A stretch of 64,000 bases of DNA from Merdimonas faecis (GCF_001754075.1 NZ_MIEH01000025.1:1-64000); one strand, 5' to 3'; shown: positions 16,351 through 25,203, counted from the first letter of the stretch. Numbers and translations are program-made. The notes: a model not told the origin generated them from the sequence alone.

Positions 16351-17688
16351 CTATGCTGTCCGCCTGGCCCAGGTTCCGTGCAGATAGCAGATGATTCCCG
16401 CACAGGCTACCAGGATCCAGGTAATCCCTTCGGAGAGCCAGATCCCCCACTGGCCGATCAGGGGAAGAGACGTGAGGAGCACAGCGGATCCGACACGCCC
16501 TACAACCTCCAGAATACCGCTGATATACGCAAACGCTGCATTTCCGGCGCCGTTCAAGACACCGCGGAAAATATAAAGAAGCCCCCATGCGATAAAAAAC
16601 CAGCTGGTCAGTGCAAGGGCGAAAGCGCCGGTCTGTATCACAGAGGTGTCGTCCACGAACAGGGTCATAAATGCACTGCCAAACAGGTGCATAAGAACGA
16701 CCATACACAGTGAAAAGGCGGCTGTGATCCAGACGCAGAAGCGGGTCCCCTCACGGACACGGCTGACTTTGCCTGCCCCCAGGTTCTGAGCGGTATAGCT
16801 GGATAATGCCGTATTCATGGTAAGATAGATCTGCCCCAGCATTGTCTCGATACGGTTGGTGGCTGTAAAAGCTGCAACGATCGCTGTCCCAAAGGAATTA
16901 ATGACTGTCTGGAGAGCGACACAGGAAATAGCGATCAGTGCATCCTGCAGTGCAAGAGGCAGGCCGATATGGGTCATCTGGCCAAGAAGTATTTTATCTG
17001 GTCGGAACTGTTCCTTTTTTAAGCGAAAAAAAGGATTGGTGTGCAGTGCAAAAATCAGACAGGTGCATGCGGAAACAAACTGGGCAAGTGAAGTGGCAAG
17101 AGCGGTTCCGGCGACCCCCAAATGAAAGACGAGGACAAAGAGAAGATCCAGTCCTACATTTAAAAGGGAGGCGATCACAAGAAAGATTAAAGGCGTCTTA
17201 CTGTCACCCAGTGCCCGCAGTATGGAAGAAATGCCATTGTAAAAGGCTACGCCCAGAATCCCGGCGCTGGTGATCTGAAAATAGGCAACCGCATCCTTCA
17301 GAATGTCAGAAGGAGTGCCAAGATAAAGCAGGATAGGCCGGGCAAAGCAAATGCCGGTAACTGTAAGAAGGATTGCCGCTCCTAAGAGAAGAAAAACAGA
17401 ATTGGCAATACCCTTCTGTACCTGCTCATCTTTTCCGGCGCCGAAATATCGGGCAATGATGATCCCGATTCCGGCGGACAGGCCGAAAAATAAAGAAAAA
17501 AACAAGTAGGTCAGTGACCCGCAGGCTCCGATTGCCGCAAGGGCATCCGCACCTACAAAGCGTCCTACAATAATAGAATCTGTCATTGTATAAAGCTGCT
17601 GGATCAGGCTTCCTGCAAGTATAGGAAGAGAAAATGAAACAAGAAGCTTTGAGGGAGAGCCGGCAGTCATATCTTGTACAAACTTCAT
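16351..17688 (-). CDS. MATE family efflux transporter
   Basis: Sodium- or proton-driven multidrug/toxin exporter with 12 predicted membrane segments in 445 residues. Family cues are the N-terminal LLVSFSLPILAGSLIQQLYTMTD block, IVGRFVGADALAAIGA, and internal repetition of this block in the second half (LPLALQDALIAIS, TNRIETMLGQ). The open frame extends to 17862, but this would overlap the divergent AraC gene; the ATG at 17688 (MKFVQDMTAG) has AAAGGG 8-10 nt upstream and matches the usual MATE N-terminus. It is divergent from a PocR/AraC regulator that may control it. A second MATE gene lies at 31672. Confidence 0.88.
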   Translation of the reverse strand: MKFVQDMTAGSPSKLLVSFSLPILAGSLIQQLYTMTDSIIVGRFVGADALAAIGACGSLTYLFFSLFFGLSAGIGIIIARYFGAGKDEQVQKGIANSVFLLLGAAILLTVTGICFARPILLYLGTPSDILKDAVAYFQITSAGILGVAFYNGISSILRALGDSKTPLIFLVIASLLNVGLDLLFVLVFHLGVAGTALATSLAQFVSACTCLIFALHTNPFFRLKKEQFRPDKILLGQMTHIGLPLALQDALIAISCVALQTVINSFGTAIVAAFTATNRIETMLGQIYLTMNTALSSYTAQNLGAGKVSRVREGTRFCVWITAAFSLCMVVLMHLFGSAFMTLFVDDTSVIQTGAFALALTSWFFIAWGLLYIFRGVLNGAGNAAFAYISGILEVVGRVGSAVLLTSLPLIGQWGIWLSEGITWILVACAGIICYLHGTWARRTA

Positions 17689-17843
17689 AACAATAATCCC
17701 TTTCTTTTCATTGATGTCAGTATGGAAAACCATTCCTGTGACATGATATCTTTTCTTTTTTGTGAAAACAAGATAAAATAGAGCTATAATTAGCATATTT
17801 GAACACTGATGATAAAAAATGCTAGAAACAGGCAGGTGTAAAG

Positions 17844-18665
17844 ATGAAAGAAGAAATTTCATTATATGATATTTTAAAACAGTTATACAGTATTTCGGGA
17901 ATCTTGATCGATGTATACAGCCTGGACGGCGAATCTCTGGCCAGATATCCGGACCGCGGGGCCGAGCTTTGCAGATTGGTCAATGAAGATCCCAGGGGGT
18001 GCGTCAGATGCGGGCGGGCGAACCAGGAGGGATTTGCCCAGGTCAGGAAAGAGCATAAGGTACATATCTACAAATGTCATATGGGACTTTACGAGGCTGT
18101 GGTGCCTTTGTATTACTATGGAACGCTGGCCGGCTATATGATGATGGGGCAGATGCTGGAAAAGGGAGAGGAAGCGAGAGCGGAAGTTATAGAGAAAGCC
18201 GAAAATCTGGGACTGGGAACGACAGAGGCCATTAAAAGTGCTGTAGAGGATTTGGTTCAGATTGATCTGGAGGAGATTGAAACCTTCGTGACACTCTGCC
18301 GGATCTGTGCGGACTATATCACCAACCATCACCAATTTCCGGTATCAGCCGGAGATATGGCAGAAGAAGTGCGTCTGTATCTGGAAGAGCACTATGGAGA
18401 AAAGATTACCTTAAAAAGGCTGTGCAGCTGGTTTGGCTACAGTAAGACCCGGCTGAATCAGCTGTTTCGGGAAAGTATGGGGATGTCCATATATCATTGC
18501 CTGATGGAAATACGGATGGAGAAGGCAAAAGAAAGCCTGAAGAAGTCGGAAAAGTCCATCTACTCCATTGCTCAGGAGTGTGGATTTTCTGATCAGAATT
18601 ATTTTGCGCGCCAGTTCAAAAAGCATACCGGGTATACGCCGGGAGAGTACCGCAGGAACAGCTAG
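17844..18665 (+). CDS. AraC-family regulator with N-terminal PocR sensory domain
   Basis: Transcription factor of 273 residues. The first about 170 residues form a PocR-like ligand domain: SISGILIDVYSLDG, the Cys pair CVRCGRAN, then YKCHMGLYEAVVPLYYYGTLAGYMMMGQM, as in PocR of propanediol regulons and relatives that sense small polar ligands. The last about 100 residues are a two-helix-turn-helix AraC domain (ITLKRLCSWFGYSKTRLNQLF, then SIYSIAQECGFSDQNYFARQFKKHTGYTPGEYR). It is divergent from a MATE pump, so it may be its activator; the effector is unknown. TATAAT at 17785-17790 is a probable -10. AGGTG lies 6 nt before the ATG. Confidence 0.85.
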   Translation: MKEEISLYDILKQLYSISGILIDVYSLDGESLARYPDRGAELCRLVNEDPRGCVRCGRANQEGFAQVRKEHKVHIYKCHMGLYEAVVPLYYYGTLAGYMMMGQMLEKGEEARAEVIEKAENLGLGTTEAIKSAVEDLVQIDLEEIETFVTLCRICADYITNHHQFPVSAGDMAEEVRLYLEEHYGEKITLKRLCSWFGYSKTRLNQLFRESMGMSIYHCLMEIRMEKAKESLKKSEKSIYSIAQECGFSDQNYFARQFKKHTGYTPGEYRRNS

Positions 18666-18692
18666 AAAACAGATTTGCCAAATAAATATTTC

Positions 18693-18719
18693 TGCAACCA
18701 AATGCCCTTATATACCGTC
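18693..18719 (+). promoter_or_regulatory. ECF-sigma type promoter
   Basis: TGCAAC (18693-18698), 17-bp spacer, CGTC (18716-18719), the pattern of Bacillus-type ECF promoters (AAC motif in the -35, CGTC in the -10). It lies 51 bp before the ECF sigma reading frame, so it looks like the autoregulated promoter of that sigma gene. Confidence 0.6.
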
Positions 18720-18769
18720 TAACCTGTGTAAGCAAAAGAAAAGTGGCCTCTTTTCTGAAAGGAGAAACA

Positions 18770-19275
18770 ATGAGAGAGAATCAAAATAAGGAGCATCTAA
18801 AGCTTGTAAGGCAGGCGGTACGCGGCAACCCAGAGGCTTATGGCAGATTGATATCCGAGTATCAGGAGTACCTGTATAAAATGGCGTTCCTCTATATGCG
18901 TAATCAGGAAGACGCCCTGGATCTGGTGGGATCCGTGGTGCTGAAAGGATATCAGAATATCCACCGCCTTAAGAATCCGGAGTGGTTCAAAACCTGGCTG
19001 ACACGGATATTGATCAATCTGGCCGTAGATGAAAAGAAGAAAACATTATACTGTGTAGATATCTCTGAGGTTCAGATATCCGGAAAAGCATGTTCCCTAC
19101 AGAGGGCTATGATCTGTCAAAGATCACGGTGTATTCCCTCGATGTGTCTAATGCGTCTGAGGCAGAATGGGAGGAGATGTGGGAGAAGCTGTATGACGAA
19201 AGCTTTGCGCCGCAGCTGCCGGGATGGCTGGAGGAGCGGTCGGCGGCAAAGATGGAAATTGATCTTACTGATTGA
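18770..19275 (+). pseudogene. Broken ECF sigma factor joined to an out-of-frame tail of another gene
   Basis: From the ATG at 18770 (AAAGGAG 6 nt upstream) about 90 residues match sigma-70 region 2 (QAVRGNPEAYGRLISEYQEYLYKM, NQEDALDLVGSVVLKGYQ, FKTWLTRILINLAVDEKKK). After that the frame turns into Arg/Ser/Cys-rich nonsense to a stop at 19357. From about 19069 a second frame gives a sensible acidic C-terminus (SKITVYSLDV, WEEMWEKLY, PGWLEERSA) with stop at 19273-19275, followed by a terminator. Region 4 of the sigma factor is missing. The simplest reading is a deletion that removed the end of the sigma gene and most of a following gene, perhaps its DUF4179-type anti-sigma partner; the identity of that tail is a guess. 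The region 2 fragment could still be translated but should not bind a -35 box. Confidence 0.75.
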
Positions 19276-19280
19276 CGATA

Positions 19281-19323
19281 AAAGAGCTAGAAACGCTTAT
19301 TTGACAAGTATTTCTAGCTCTTT
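19281..19323 (+). terminator. Terminator after the broken sigma gene
   Basis: Perfect 13-bp stem AAAGAGCTAGAAA (19281-19293) / TTTCTAGCTCTTT (19311-19323) around a 17-nt loop. Confidence 0.8.
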
Positions 19324-19364
19324 AACAGCAGGGGATGATAATCGAATACAGCCGTAATGTCCGA

Positions 19365-22175
19365 TTATCCCCGTATCCCTTTTCCAGATGAATTTTCCCC
19401 CTGATCTTTGCACATAATCCATGTGGTTGTTACATTAATTATAGCAAGTCCCGCAATCAAAAGGAGAAGCCATGATATGGGCCATGCAAATTTAAAATAC
19501 GACAATTTCTGTTCCATATAGTATCGGATCATTAGAAGAATACCCATCCCCACAGTCATCAAAAGTCCCACAGTGAAGAGACAATAATAACCTCCTTCTG
19601 CCTGTATCATTGTCCGCTTTTGCCTTTCTGTCATGCCAACGCTTTCCATGATCTTCAGTTCTTTTTTCCTTGCGAGAACGCCTGTGACCATCACATTAAA
19701 ATAGTTTGTAAAGCCTGCCAGTAAAAGGACAGCACTGATACTGCCGAGGATCAGCCTGTTTCTCTGGATCTCAGAGGCCGCCTCAGTCATCAGATCAGAC
19801 TTGCTGATGCAGAAGATCCCGGCTTCTCCGGTTCCTTCGTCAAATGCCGTTTCCGCCATCCGGCTCCGGCGCTGGTTTTCTTCGGAAATGATTTTCTGTA
19901 TTGAGGTTTTCACAGAGGGTTCTTTTTCATGATCCACGTTCAGCTCCATGTATAGTCTTTTCTTCTCTGTGGGAATCCTTTGGAATCCCTTTTCGCTGAT
20001 CAAGAAATACAGACCTCCTTCTGAACCGTGCCATGTCTGCCGGATCTCCGGGAAATCTTCCCTTCGGTTATCAAGATACCCGCATAAAGTAAAGTCCTCT
20101 GACTGTTTCATTTGGAAATCCCCTGCTTCTTCCTGTTCTGTCTGTTCCTGAGCTGTCATGTTGTTCCATCGGATCCTGTCTTCCCGCGATATCATTGTCT
20201 TAAAATAAACAGGCTCCCCTATACTTTCTTTCACCAGCTTTTCCTGTGCGGCAGACAATGCATGATCATGAAGGATCAGAACTCCGGTGCCATTCTCAAG
20301 AGAATCCATGTCAACAGGAAGGCTGTTTGTTTCCACATATTTTTTCAGAGATTCAATCTCATCCTCCTTCAGGATCTGGACCACATCCTGATCCCATCCT
20401 TCGATCATTTCATCTTCAGCGTCCTCTGCGAGAAATACCTGATCCAGCGGACGGATTCCTTTTTTAGAGATCACAGTGTAAAGATAAGCGCCTTCCATGA
20501 TATAAGACTTGTCCGTATCAACTCCATCTATCTCCATCAGTTCTTTTCTGACCTCCAAAGATATTGGAGAGAATTCGTCATAATCATTATCATACAGCAG
20601 ATCAAAACAGTCTCCTTCTGTCAACATGGGATCCTGCCCTGCATCCCGCGTCTGATATTCCTCTCCATATCCCTGCTCACGTCCGGAAGTGCTGAACTGA
20701 CCTGCGATCAGGAAATCCGGACGCTGTTCAATGACATGTACATAGTCGCTTCCAGCTGTAATCACAACAGCTCCAAGAAAAGCTTCCAGACCAAGGAAGA
20801 GAGAAAGCACGGTCAGAAGGAACTGTTTCCTGTGACCGGAAATATTTCTCCACGCCAGATAACACATTTCCCCGGCAGAGGTCCGTTTTCTTTTCGTGAA
20901 AACCGGCTTTCTTTCCTTGTGAGATCGTTTTTTGCCCTGCGTTCCTGTGTATCCGGTACTTTCCACACAGGACATCCTTACTGTTCTTACGATCACTCCG
21001 GCTGACGCTGCCAGAAGGATCCCGTCCGTAAAGAGGACGGATAATAAGAGGATGACCGGATGGAAAAGACAAAACCCTTCAGCGCCTCCTGTTTCTCTGA
21101 AATACTGACTGTTCAGGATTGCCGGGATAACTCCCGCCAGCAAAATGGCAGACAAAGCCGCACCGGCCGCTGTTCCGAGAACGAGGATCCGCCGGATCTG
21201 ACTGTAGTAGATTTTGGAAAGCTGTCTTTGCGTCGATCCGATTGTGTTTAAGAGTCCGAGTTTCCGGATATCCCCTGCCATTGAGATCTGAAGCACATTA
21301 TAGCACAGGAAGAAGACGCCGCACAAAGTAATAACAGCTCCGAGAACCGCCATGCCATAACCGCCCGTCATGCCCGCCACTGCCTGATATCCCGCCGTAT
21401 CGGTTACCGTGATCTTCTGACTCTGATCCTTCATAGGCAGCTCTTCATACAGCCGTTCTTCTGTTTCCTGCCAGCCAAGCCGGTCTGACTGACGGAAGAC
21501 CAGATCTGCCTCATCATCAGGATGAATGCCCCAGGCCTCCAGCTTTTTCTCTGAAATATAACCCGGAGCAGCCTCATTACTGTGATCAGTAAACCAGCCG
21601 CTCAGGGAAAATGTTTCTTCCGAACTCTGAAAAATTCCGATGGAAACATTGAGAGGGATCTCCATGCCCTCCTGAGGCCTGGTAATTCCCAGAGCTTTCA
21701 GCGCCTTTTCGGAAAGCATGATCTCAGACTCTTTTTCAGGATAACTTCCCCGAATCTTTGTATAGGCTGGACGAAGCAGATCCTTCCATGCATCCGGATC
21801 TGCCCATCTGATTGTACAGACCGTGGTCTTTTCACTCTCAGCACCGGAATCCTTTTCTGCAGCCGTCGCCGCTCCCACGGTAAAACATCTGCCCGTCTGT
21901 TTTATATAATCCAGGGATTTAAGTGCTGCATATTGGGACGCAGTTCCGCTTTCCACAACTCCGGACGCAGCCGTTCCATTCTCACGTATCATACTTAACT
22001 CTTCCGAACGGATCTTTCCCCGGGAAATACCGAACACCATTGTCAGGGTGATAATGCTCAAAACCACCGTCATAAAAAGGATCCGGTTTCTCCCTTTCGC
22101 CGATCCGGTAAATGAAACAGCAAGCATACGGATCACATTTCGGTTATCATTGGGAGTGTAGTTTCTTCTCTTCAT
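19365..22175 (-). CDS. ABC transporter permease, FtsX/MacB type
   Basis: Large 936-residue membrane subunit with two FtsX-type regions. The N-terminal segment AVSFTGSAKGRNRILFMTVVL is the first membrane helix; a group of helices lies near residues 260-400 (VLGAVITLCGVFFLCYNVLQI, ILLLSVLFTDGILLAASAGVI), a helix near 450 (LLTVLSLFLGLEAFLGAVVI) and a final group of three near 800-925, with long soluble loops between. This is the layout of peptide-sensing or resistance ABC permeases in Firmicutes. The start overlaps the end of the ATPase gene by 4 bp, so it is co-translated. With the upstream two-component system it probably serves in antimicrobial peptide response or lipoprotein/lipid release; the substrate is not known. 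Confidence 0.85.
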   Translation of the reverse strand: MKRRNYTPNDNRNVIRMLAVSFTGSAKGRNRILFMTVVLSIITLTMVFGISRGKIRSEELSMIRENGTAASGVVESGTASQYAALKSLDYIKQTGRCFTVGAATAAEKDSGAESEKTTVCTIRWADPDAWKDLLRPAYTKIRGSYPEKESEIMLSEKALKALGITRPQEGMEIPLNVSIGIFQSSEETFSLSGWFTDHSNEAAPGYISEKKLEAWGIHPDDEADLVFRQSDRLGWQETEERLYEELPMKDQSQKITVTDTAGYQAVAGMTGGYGMAVLGAVITLCGVFFLCYNVLQISMAGDIRKLGLLNTIGSTQRQLSKIYYSQIRRILVLGTAAGAALSAILLAGVIPAILNSQYFRETGGAEGFCLFHPVILLLSVLFTDGILLAASAGVIVRTVRMSCVESTGYTGTQGKKRSHKERKPVFTKRKRTSAGEMCYLAWRNISGHRKQFLLTVLSLFLGLEAFLGAVVITAGSDYVHVIEQRPDFLIAGQFSTSGREQGYGEEYQTRDAGQDPMLTEGDCFDLLYDNDYDEFSPISLEVRKELMEIDGVDTDKSYIMEGAYLYTVISKKGIRPLDQVFLAEDAEDEMIEGWDQDVVQILKEDEIESLKKYVETNSLPVDMDSLENGTGVLILHDHALSAAQEKLVKESIGEPVYFKTMISREDRIRWNNMTAQEQTEQEEAGDFQMKQSEDFTLCGYLDNRREDFPEIRQTWHGSEGGLYFLISEKGFQRIPTEKKRLYMELNVDHEKEPSVKTSIQKIISEENQRRSRMAETAFDEGTGEAGIFCISKSDLMTEAASEIQRNRLILGSISAVLLLAGFTNYFNVMVTGVLARKKELKIMESVGMTERQKRTMIQAEGGYYCLFTVGLLMTVGMGILLMIRYYMEQKLSYFKFAWPISWLLLLIAGLAIINVTTTWIMCKDQGENSSGKGIRG

Positions 22176-22870
22176 ACCTGCACCTCCCGGGTGAAACCTG
22201 CGGCAGTGTCACAGATCCGTCCGTCTGACATCCGGATGATCCGGTCAGCCATCTGGGCTACTTCCTCCTGATGGGTGACAACGATTACTGTCTGGTGGAA
22301 TCGAAAGGCGCAGGATCTCAGAAGTCCTGTTACTTCCATTCCGATAACAGAGTCCAGATTCCCTGTGGGTTCATCTGCCAGCAGGACAGCCGGTTTCGTC
22401 AGCATCGCTCTTGCGATCGCGGTTCTCTGCTGCTGACCGCCGGAAAGAGTACCGGGGAGCCTGTCTAACTTATCTGCCAGACCGAGAAGATCCGTGATCT
22501 CTTCAAAAAATCGTTCATCTATGCACTGTCCGTCCAACCTGAGAGGAAGAACAATGTTTTCATAGACACTGAGAGACGGGATCAGATTATACTGCTGAAA
22601 TACAAACCCGATATTCCGTCTTCGGAATACTGTACGCTCCTCCCTGTCCAGATCTTTCAGGCTGATCCCACGGATCCAGACTCCGCCGAAATCGGGTACA
22701 TCCAGCCCGCCCAGCATATTCAGCAGAGTGGTCTTTCCACTGCCCGATGTTCCGACTACTGCGAGAAATTCACCTTCCTCTGCTGTCAGTGACACACCGT
22801 CCAAAGCACGGACTTCATAGGTGTCAGTGACATAATATTTCTTCAGATTTACTGCATTTACCATATCCAT
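22172..22870 (-). CDS. ABC transporter ATP-binding protein (LolD/MacB/BceA type)
   Basis: Cytoplasmic ATPase of 232 residues that drives the FtsX-type permease encoded next to it. Walker A GTSGSGKTT (about residue 40), Q-loop FVFQQYNLIP, signature LSGGQQQR, Walker B VLLADEPTGNLD and switch His (VVVTHQEE) are all intact, in the LolD/MacB/BceA pattern. The 4-bp overlap with the permease start supports coupling. The 79-bp gap to the histidine kinase gene has no clear terminator, so all four genes may form one operon read on the minus strand. Confidence 0.92.
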   Translation of the reverse strand: MDMVNAVNLKKYYVTDTYEVRALDGVSLTAEEGEFLAVVGTSGSGKTTLLNMLGGLDVPDFGGVWIRGISLKDLDREERTVFRRRNIGFVFQQYNLIPSLSVYENIVLPLRLDGQCIDERFFEEITDLLGLADKLDRLPGTLSGGQQQRTAIARAMLTKPAVLLADEPTGNLDSVIGMEVTGLLRSCAFRFHQTVIVVTHQEEVAQMADRIIRMSDGRICDTAAGFTREVQV

Positions 22871-22949
22871 ATCTCAATCTCCTATAGCTGTTTTTCTTTA
22901 GTGTAAACAGTAAATCTTACAAATTCCTGACAGCCTTCGCAAAGCAGCC

Positions 22950-23903
22950 TCATACAGGAAGATTCATTTCAATCAGAAGCCCGGGATTCATTCTCTTTGA
23001 GATCATAAAACCGCCGTGGAGATTTATGATCTCTCTTGCAAGGTAAAGCCCGATCCCGAACCCTTCCTGCCCTGTCACACGTCTGCCTCTGTAAAATCTG
23101 CGGAAGATCTGATTTTCTTCCCCCGCATCTATGCCAATCCCGTAATCCCGCACCTGAAGTTTCAGATACATTTCATTCTGCCTCAGAGAAACTTCTACCG
23201 TGCCGCCTGATTCACTGTATTTCACTGCGTTGTCAAGGACATTGAAGACGGCCTCCCCCAGCCAGTTGGAATCATGAATACAGACGGCCTGTTCCGGCAT
23301 GGTAATATGGAACCGGATTTGCTTTTTCTCCGCTCTATTCTGAATCTGTCCAAATGTGTTTTGGATAGTCTTCAGCAGATTTCTCTCATTTTTACGGATC
23401 TGGATGATATGTTGTTCCAGACGAGCCATCTTTACGAAGCTGTCTACCAGAAAATGTAGTTTTCTCTCACTTTCCTCCAGAGCCGTTACATACTGCAAAC
23501 TGATCTCTGCATTACTTTCCTGTTCTCCTTCTCTTGTCTTCGGCTCAGTTATTTCTACCATATCCTTTAGGAAACCGGTGTAACTTTCAATATTGGTCAG
23601 AGGCGTCCGCATCTGGTGTGCGATTTCCGAGATCAGTTTCTGGATTTCATCCCTGCTTTTTTCTGCCTCTTTTCTTCTGCCATCCAGCATCTCCTGTATA
23701 CGCACAAGCTGATTTTCTATCCTCGCAAGCAATAACTCATCGCCCGGAGCAGTAGTACGGAGCTTGCGGCCTGCCAGAATATCCTCCGTCATCGCCGCCG
23801 CTTTCTCCAGCTCTTCCATACGAAGTTTTCTCTGACGGATATATATGATACTTCCGCCTGCTGCAATTCCGATCATGAAAGCAATCCATGCTGCAATATC
23901 CAT
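22950..23903 (-). CDS. Sensor histidine kinase
   Basis: Membrane-bound sensor kinase of 317 residues. A single clear membrane segment at residues 3-22 (AAWIAFMIGIAAGGSIIYI) is followed at once by a cytoplasmic linker, the HisKA box EIAHQMRTPLTN with phospho-His at 96, then the N, G1 and G2 boxes (VLDNAVKYSE, VRDYGIGID, GFGIGLYLAREII). There is no sizeable extracellular domain, so it is an intramembrane-type sensor, as is typical when signalling passes through a partner ABC permease. The frame is open back to 23963, but this would overlap the response regulator; the ATG at 23903 with a GGGGGAATAAAACG leader fits better and leaves a 4-bp gap. Confidence 0.88.
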   Translation of the reverse strand: MDIAAWIAFMIGIAAGGSIIYIRQRKLRMEELEKAAAMTEDILAGRKLRTTAPGDELLLARIENQLVRIQEMLDGRRKEAEKSRDEIQKLISEIAHQMRTPLTNIESYTGFLKDMVEITEPKTREGEQESNAEISLQYVTALEESERKLHFLVDSFVKMARLEQHIIQIRKNERNLLKTIQNTFGQIQNRAEKKQIRFHITMPEQAVCIHDSNWLGEAVFNVLDNAVKYSESGGTVEVSLRQNEMYLKLQVRDYGIGIDAGEENQIFRRFYRGRRVTGQEGFGIGLYLAREIINLHGGFMISKRMNPGLLIEMNLPV

Positions 23904-23907
23904 CGTT

Positions 23908-24561
23908 TTATTCCCCCATTCGGTAGCCCAGGCCGAAAACATTTCTGATATGTGACTGCTCACGTCCCAGCTTTTTCTTCAGCCGGCTGATCGTAACGCT
24001 TAATGTATTTTCCTCCACAAACTCTCCGTCAATACCCCAGATCCGGTCCAGAATGTTCTCCTTTGTCAACACCTGATCCTGATTAGCCATAAAAAGCTCG
24101 AGCAATTGATATTCCTTCGCTGTCAAAGAGATTTCTCCATCGTCAGAAAATACCTGCTTTTTCTCCGGATATAGGGTGATGTCTCCGCAGGTAAGGACAG
24201 AGCCCTCTCTATTTCTCTTAAGCACCACTTCGATCCGTTTCAAAAGCACCTTCATGGAAAAGGGCTTTACCACATAATCATCCGCCCCGGTGTCAAAAGC
24301 TGTCAACATATCTTGCTCCTCATCCCTGGCGGTCAGAAAAATCGCCGGTACATCTTTTTCGGCTTTTAGTTCCCGATATAATTTCAATCCATCTCCATCC
24401 GGAAGTCCGATGTCGATCAGGAACAGATCGATGCGGTCAGCAGACAGCACCAGTGCTTCCTCTCGGGAATGCGCGCAGGTTGTATCATATCCCTTGTCTG
24501 TAAGCATTTTCTTCAGCGCCTGATTTAAAAGGCAGTCATCTTCTATAATTCCTATCATCAT
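23908..24561 (-). CDS. OmpR-family response regulator
   Basis: Two-component response regulator of 217 residues, partner of the kinase encoded 4 bp downstream. The receiver domain has the acidic pair IIEDD near the start, phospho-acceptor Asp50 in LIDIGLPDG, and the conserved Lys in VVKPFSMKVLL near 99. The C-terminal winged helix (ISLTAKEYQLLELFMANQDQVLTKENILDRIWG, then NTLSVTISRLKKKL) is OmpR/PhoB type. It is first in the regulator-kinase-ATPase-permease set, and probably activates the ABC genes. A promoter is seen 38 bp upstream. Confidence 0.92.
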   Translation of the reverse strand: MMIGIIEDDCLLNQALKKMLTDKGYDTTCAHSREEALVLSADRIDLFLIDIGLPDGDGLKLYRELKAEKDVPAIFLTARDEEQDMLTAFDTGADDYVVKPFSMKVLLKRIEVVLKRNREGSVLTCGDITLYPEKKQVFSDDGEISLTAKEYQLLELFMANQDQVLTKENILDRIWGIDGEFVEENTLSVTISRLKKKLGREQSHIRNVFGLGYRMGE

Positions 24562-24598
24562 AATTTCAAATTCCTCACTCCGGTCACTTATAAATCTG

Positions 24599-24627
24599 AT
24601 TATACTTCTATATTAGTAAAATGACCA
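24599..24627 (-). promoter_or_regulatory. Promoter of the two-component / ABC operon
   Basis: Read on the minus strand: TGGTCA (24622-24627), 17-bp spacer, perfect TATAAT (24599-24604), 38 bp before the response regulator start. Confidence 0.55.
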
Positions 24628-24719
24628 CTTTTTTTACTTTTCGTGTTTCCCTTTCAGCTAAATTTATAGGCATGTAACTGCACCGGGTTGAAGCGGCATA
24701 CGGGACATTGAATAAAATA

Positions 24720-24756
24720 GGCCTGCCGGACATTTTTCTATCCCGCAGGCCTTGTT
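24720..24756. terminator. Hairpin in the gap between tRNA-Trp and the two-component operon
   Basis: AGGCCTGCCGGA (24720-24731) pairs with TCCCGCAGGCCT (24742-24753) with one mismatch, followed by TTGTTGT. It may be a weak terminator of either strand or the remnant of a lost gene. The rest of 24628-24890 holds nothing I recognise. Confidence 0.4.
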
Positions 24757-24891
24757 GTATTATCTATCATCCAATTTTCCCAACATTACAAATCACAAGA
24801 TATTATGTGGAAAAAGCATATGTGCAAGACTTTTCTTCTTGATCATTATTCCAAGTGTGCGTTCGATAACCTTTTGCATTTTGATAAAAAC

Positions 24892-24936
24892 AAAAGCCTT
24901 GAAAAACAGCGGTTCTACGCCGTTTCCAAGGCTTTT
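24892..24936 (-). terminator. Terminator of the tRNA-Trp gene
   Basis: Perfect 10-bp stem AAAAGCCTTG (24892-24901) / CAAGGCTTTT (24927-24936) with internal GCGG/CCGT pairing; read on the minus strand it runs into TTTTG-TTTTT just after the tRNA 3' end. Confidence 0.75.
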
Positions 24937-24940
24937 CAAG

Positions 24941-25011
24941 CAGGGGATGAGAGAATCGAACTCCCGCCAAAGGTTTTGGAGACCCCTATCATACCACTTG
25001 ACCAATCCCCT
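24941..25011 (-). tRNA. trnW: tRNA-Trp (anticodon CCA)
   Basis: Folds by eye on the minus strand into a full cloverleaf: acceptor AGGGGAT/ATCCCCT, 7 bp with G as discriminator base; D arm GTCA...TGAT; anticodon arm GGGGT-CTCCAAA-ACCTT giving CCA at 34-36; T arm GGGAG-TTCGATT-CTCTC. Length 71. No CCA end is encoded. A strong promoter lies upstream and a hairpin directly downstream, so it is a single-gene unit. Confidence 0.92.
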
Positions 25012-25035
25012 GTATGTGTTTGTTGGCACTAGATA

Positions 25036-25065
25036 TTTATACCATACATCCCGGGGATTTGTCAA
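25036..25065 (-). promoter_or_regulatory. Promoter of tRNA-Trp
   Basis: Read on the minus strand: perfect TTGACA (25060-25065), 18-bp spacer, TATAAA (25036-25041), 25 bp before the tRNA 5' end. Confidence 0.75.
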
Positions 25066-25130
25066 TCAGAAATCATAAAAAAAGTTGTGTAAACTGTAAG
25101 AAATTATCCCAAAAGTGAAAATGACGAAGC

Positions 25131-25159
25131 TTGAGCAGAATTCTATTTTTTGCTATAAT
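25131..25159 (+). promoter_or_regulatory. Promoter of the HAD hydrolase gene
   Basis: TTGAGC (25131-25136), 17-bp spacer, perfect TATAAT (25154-25159), 45 bp before the start codon. Confidence 0.65.
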
Positions 25160-25203
25160 CTTATTGTTTGATTTAGTACGGACTGACAAAGGAGATTTAT
25201 TGC

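Noticed and set aside
18770-19357. An intact 195-residue sigma factor
   Set aside because: Only the first 90 residues fit the sigma family. The rest is Arg/Ser/Cys-rich and the sensible protein sequence continues in a different frame, so it is treated as a broken gene.
20112-21005. A 297-codon plus-strand frame inside the FtsX permease gene
   Set aside because: It lies opposite a complete permease gene, has no ribosome site and a composition typical of a shadow frame.
24892-25011. tRNA-Trp as attachment site of an integrated element
   Set aside because: No integrase, no repeated tRNA 3' end and no change of gene type on either side. The hairpin next to it is explained as a terminator.
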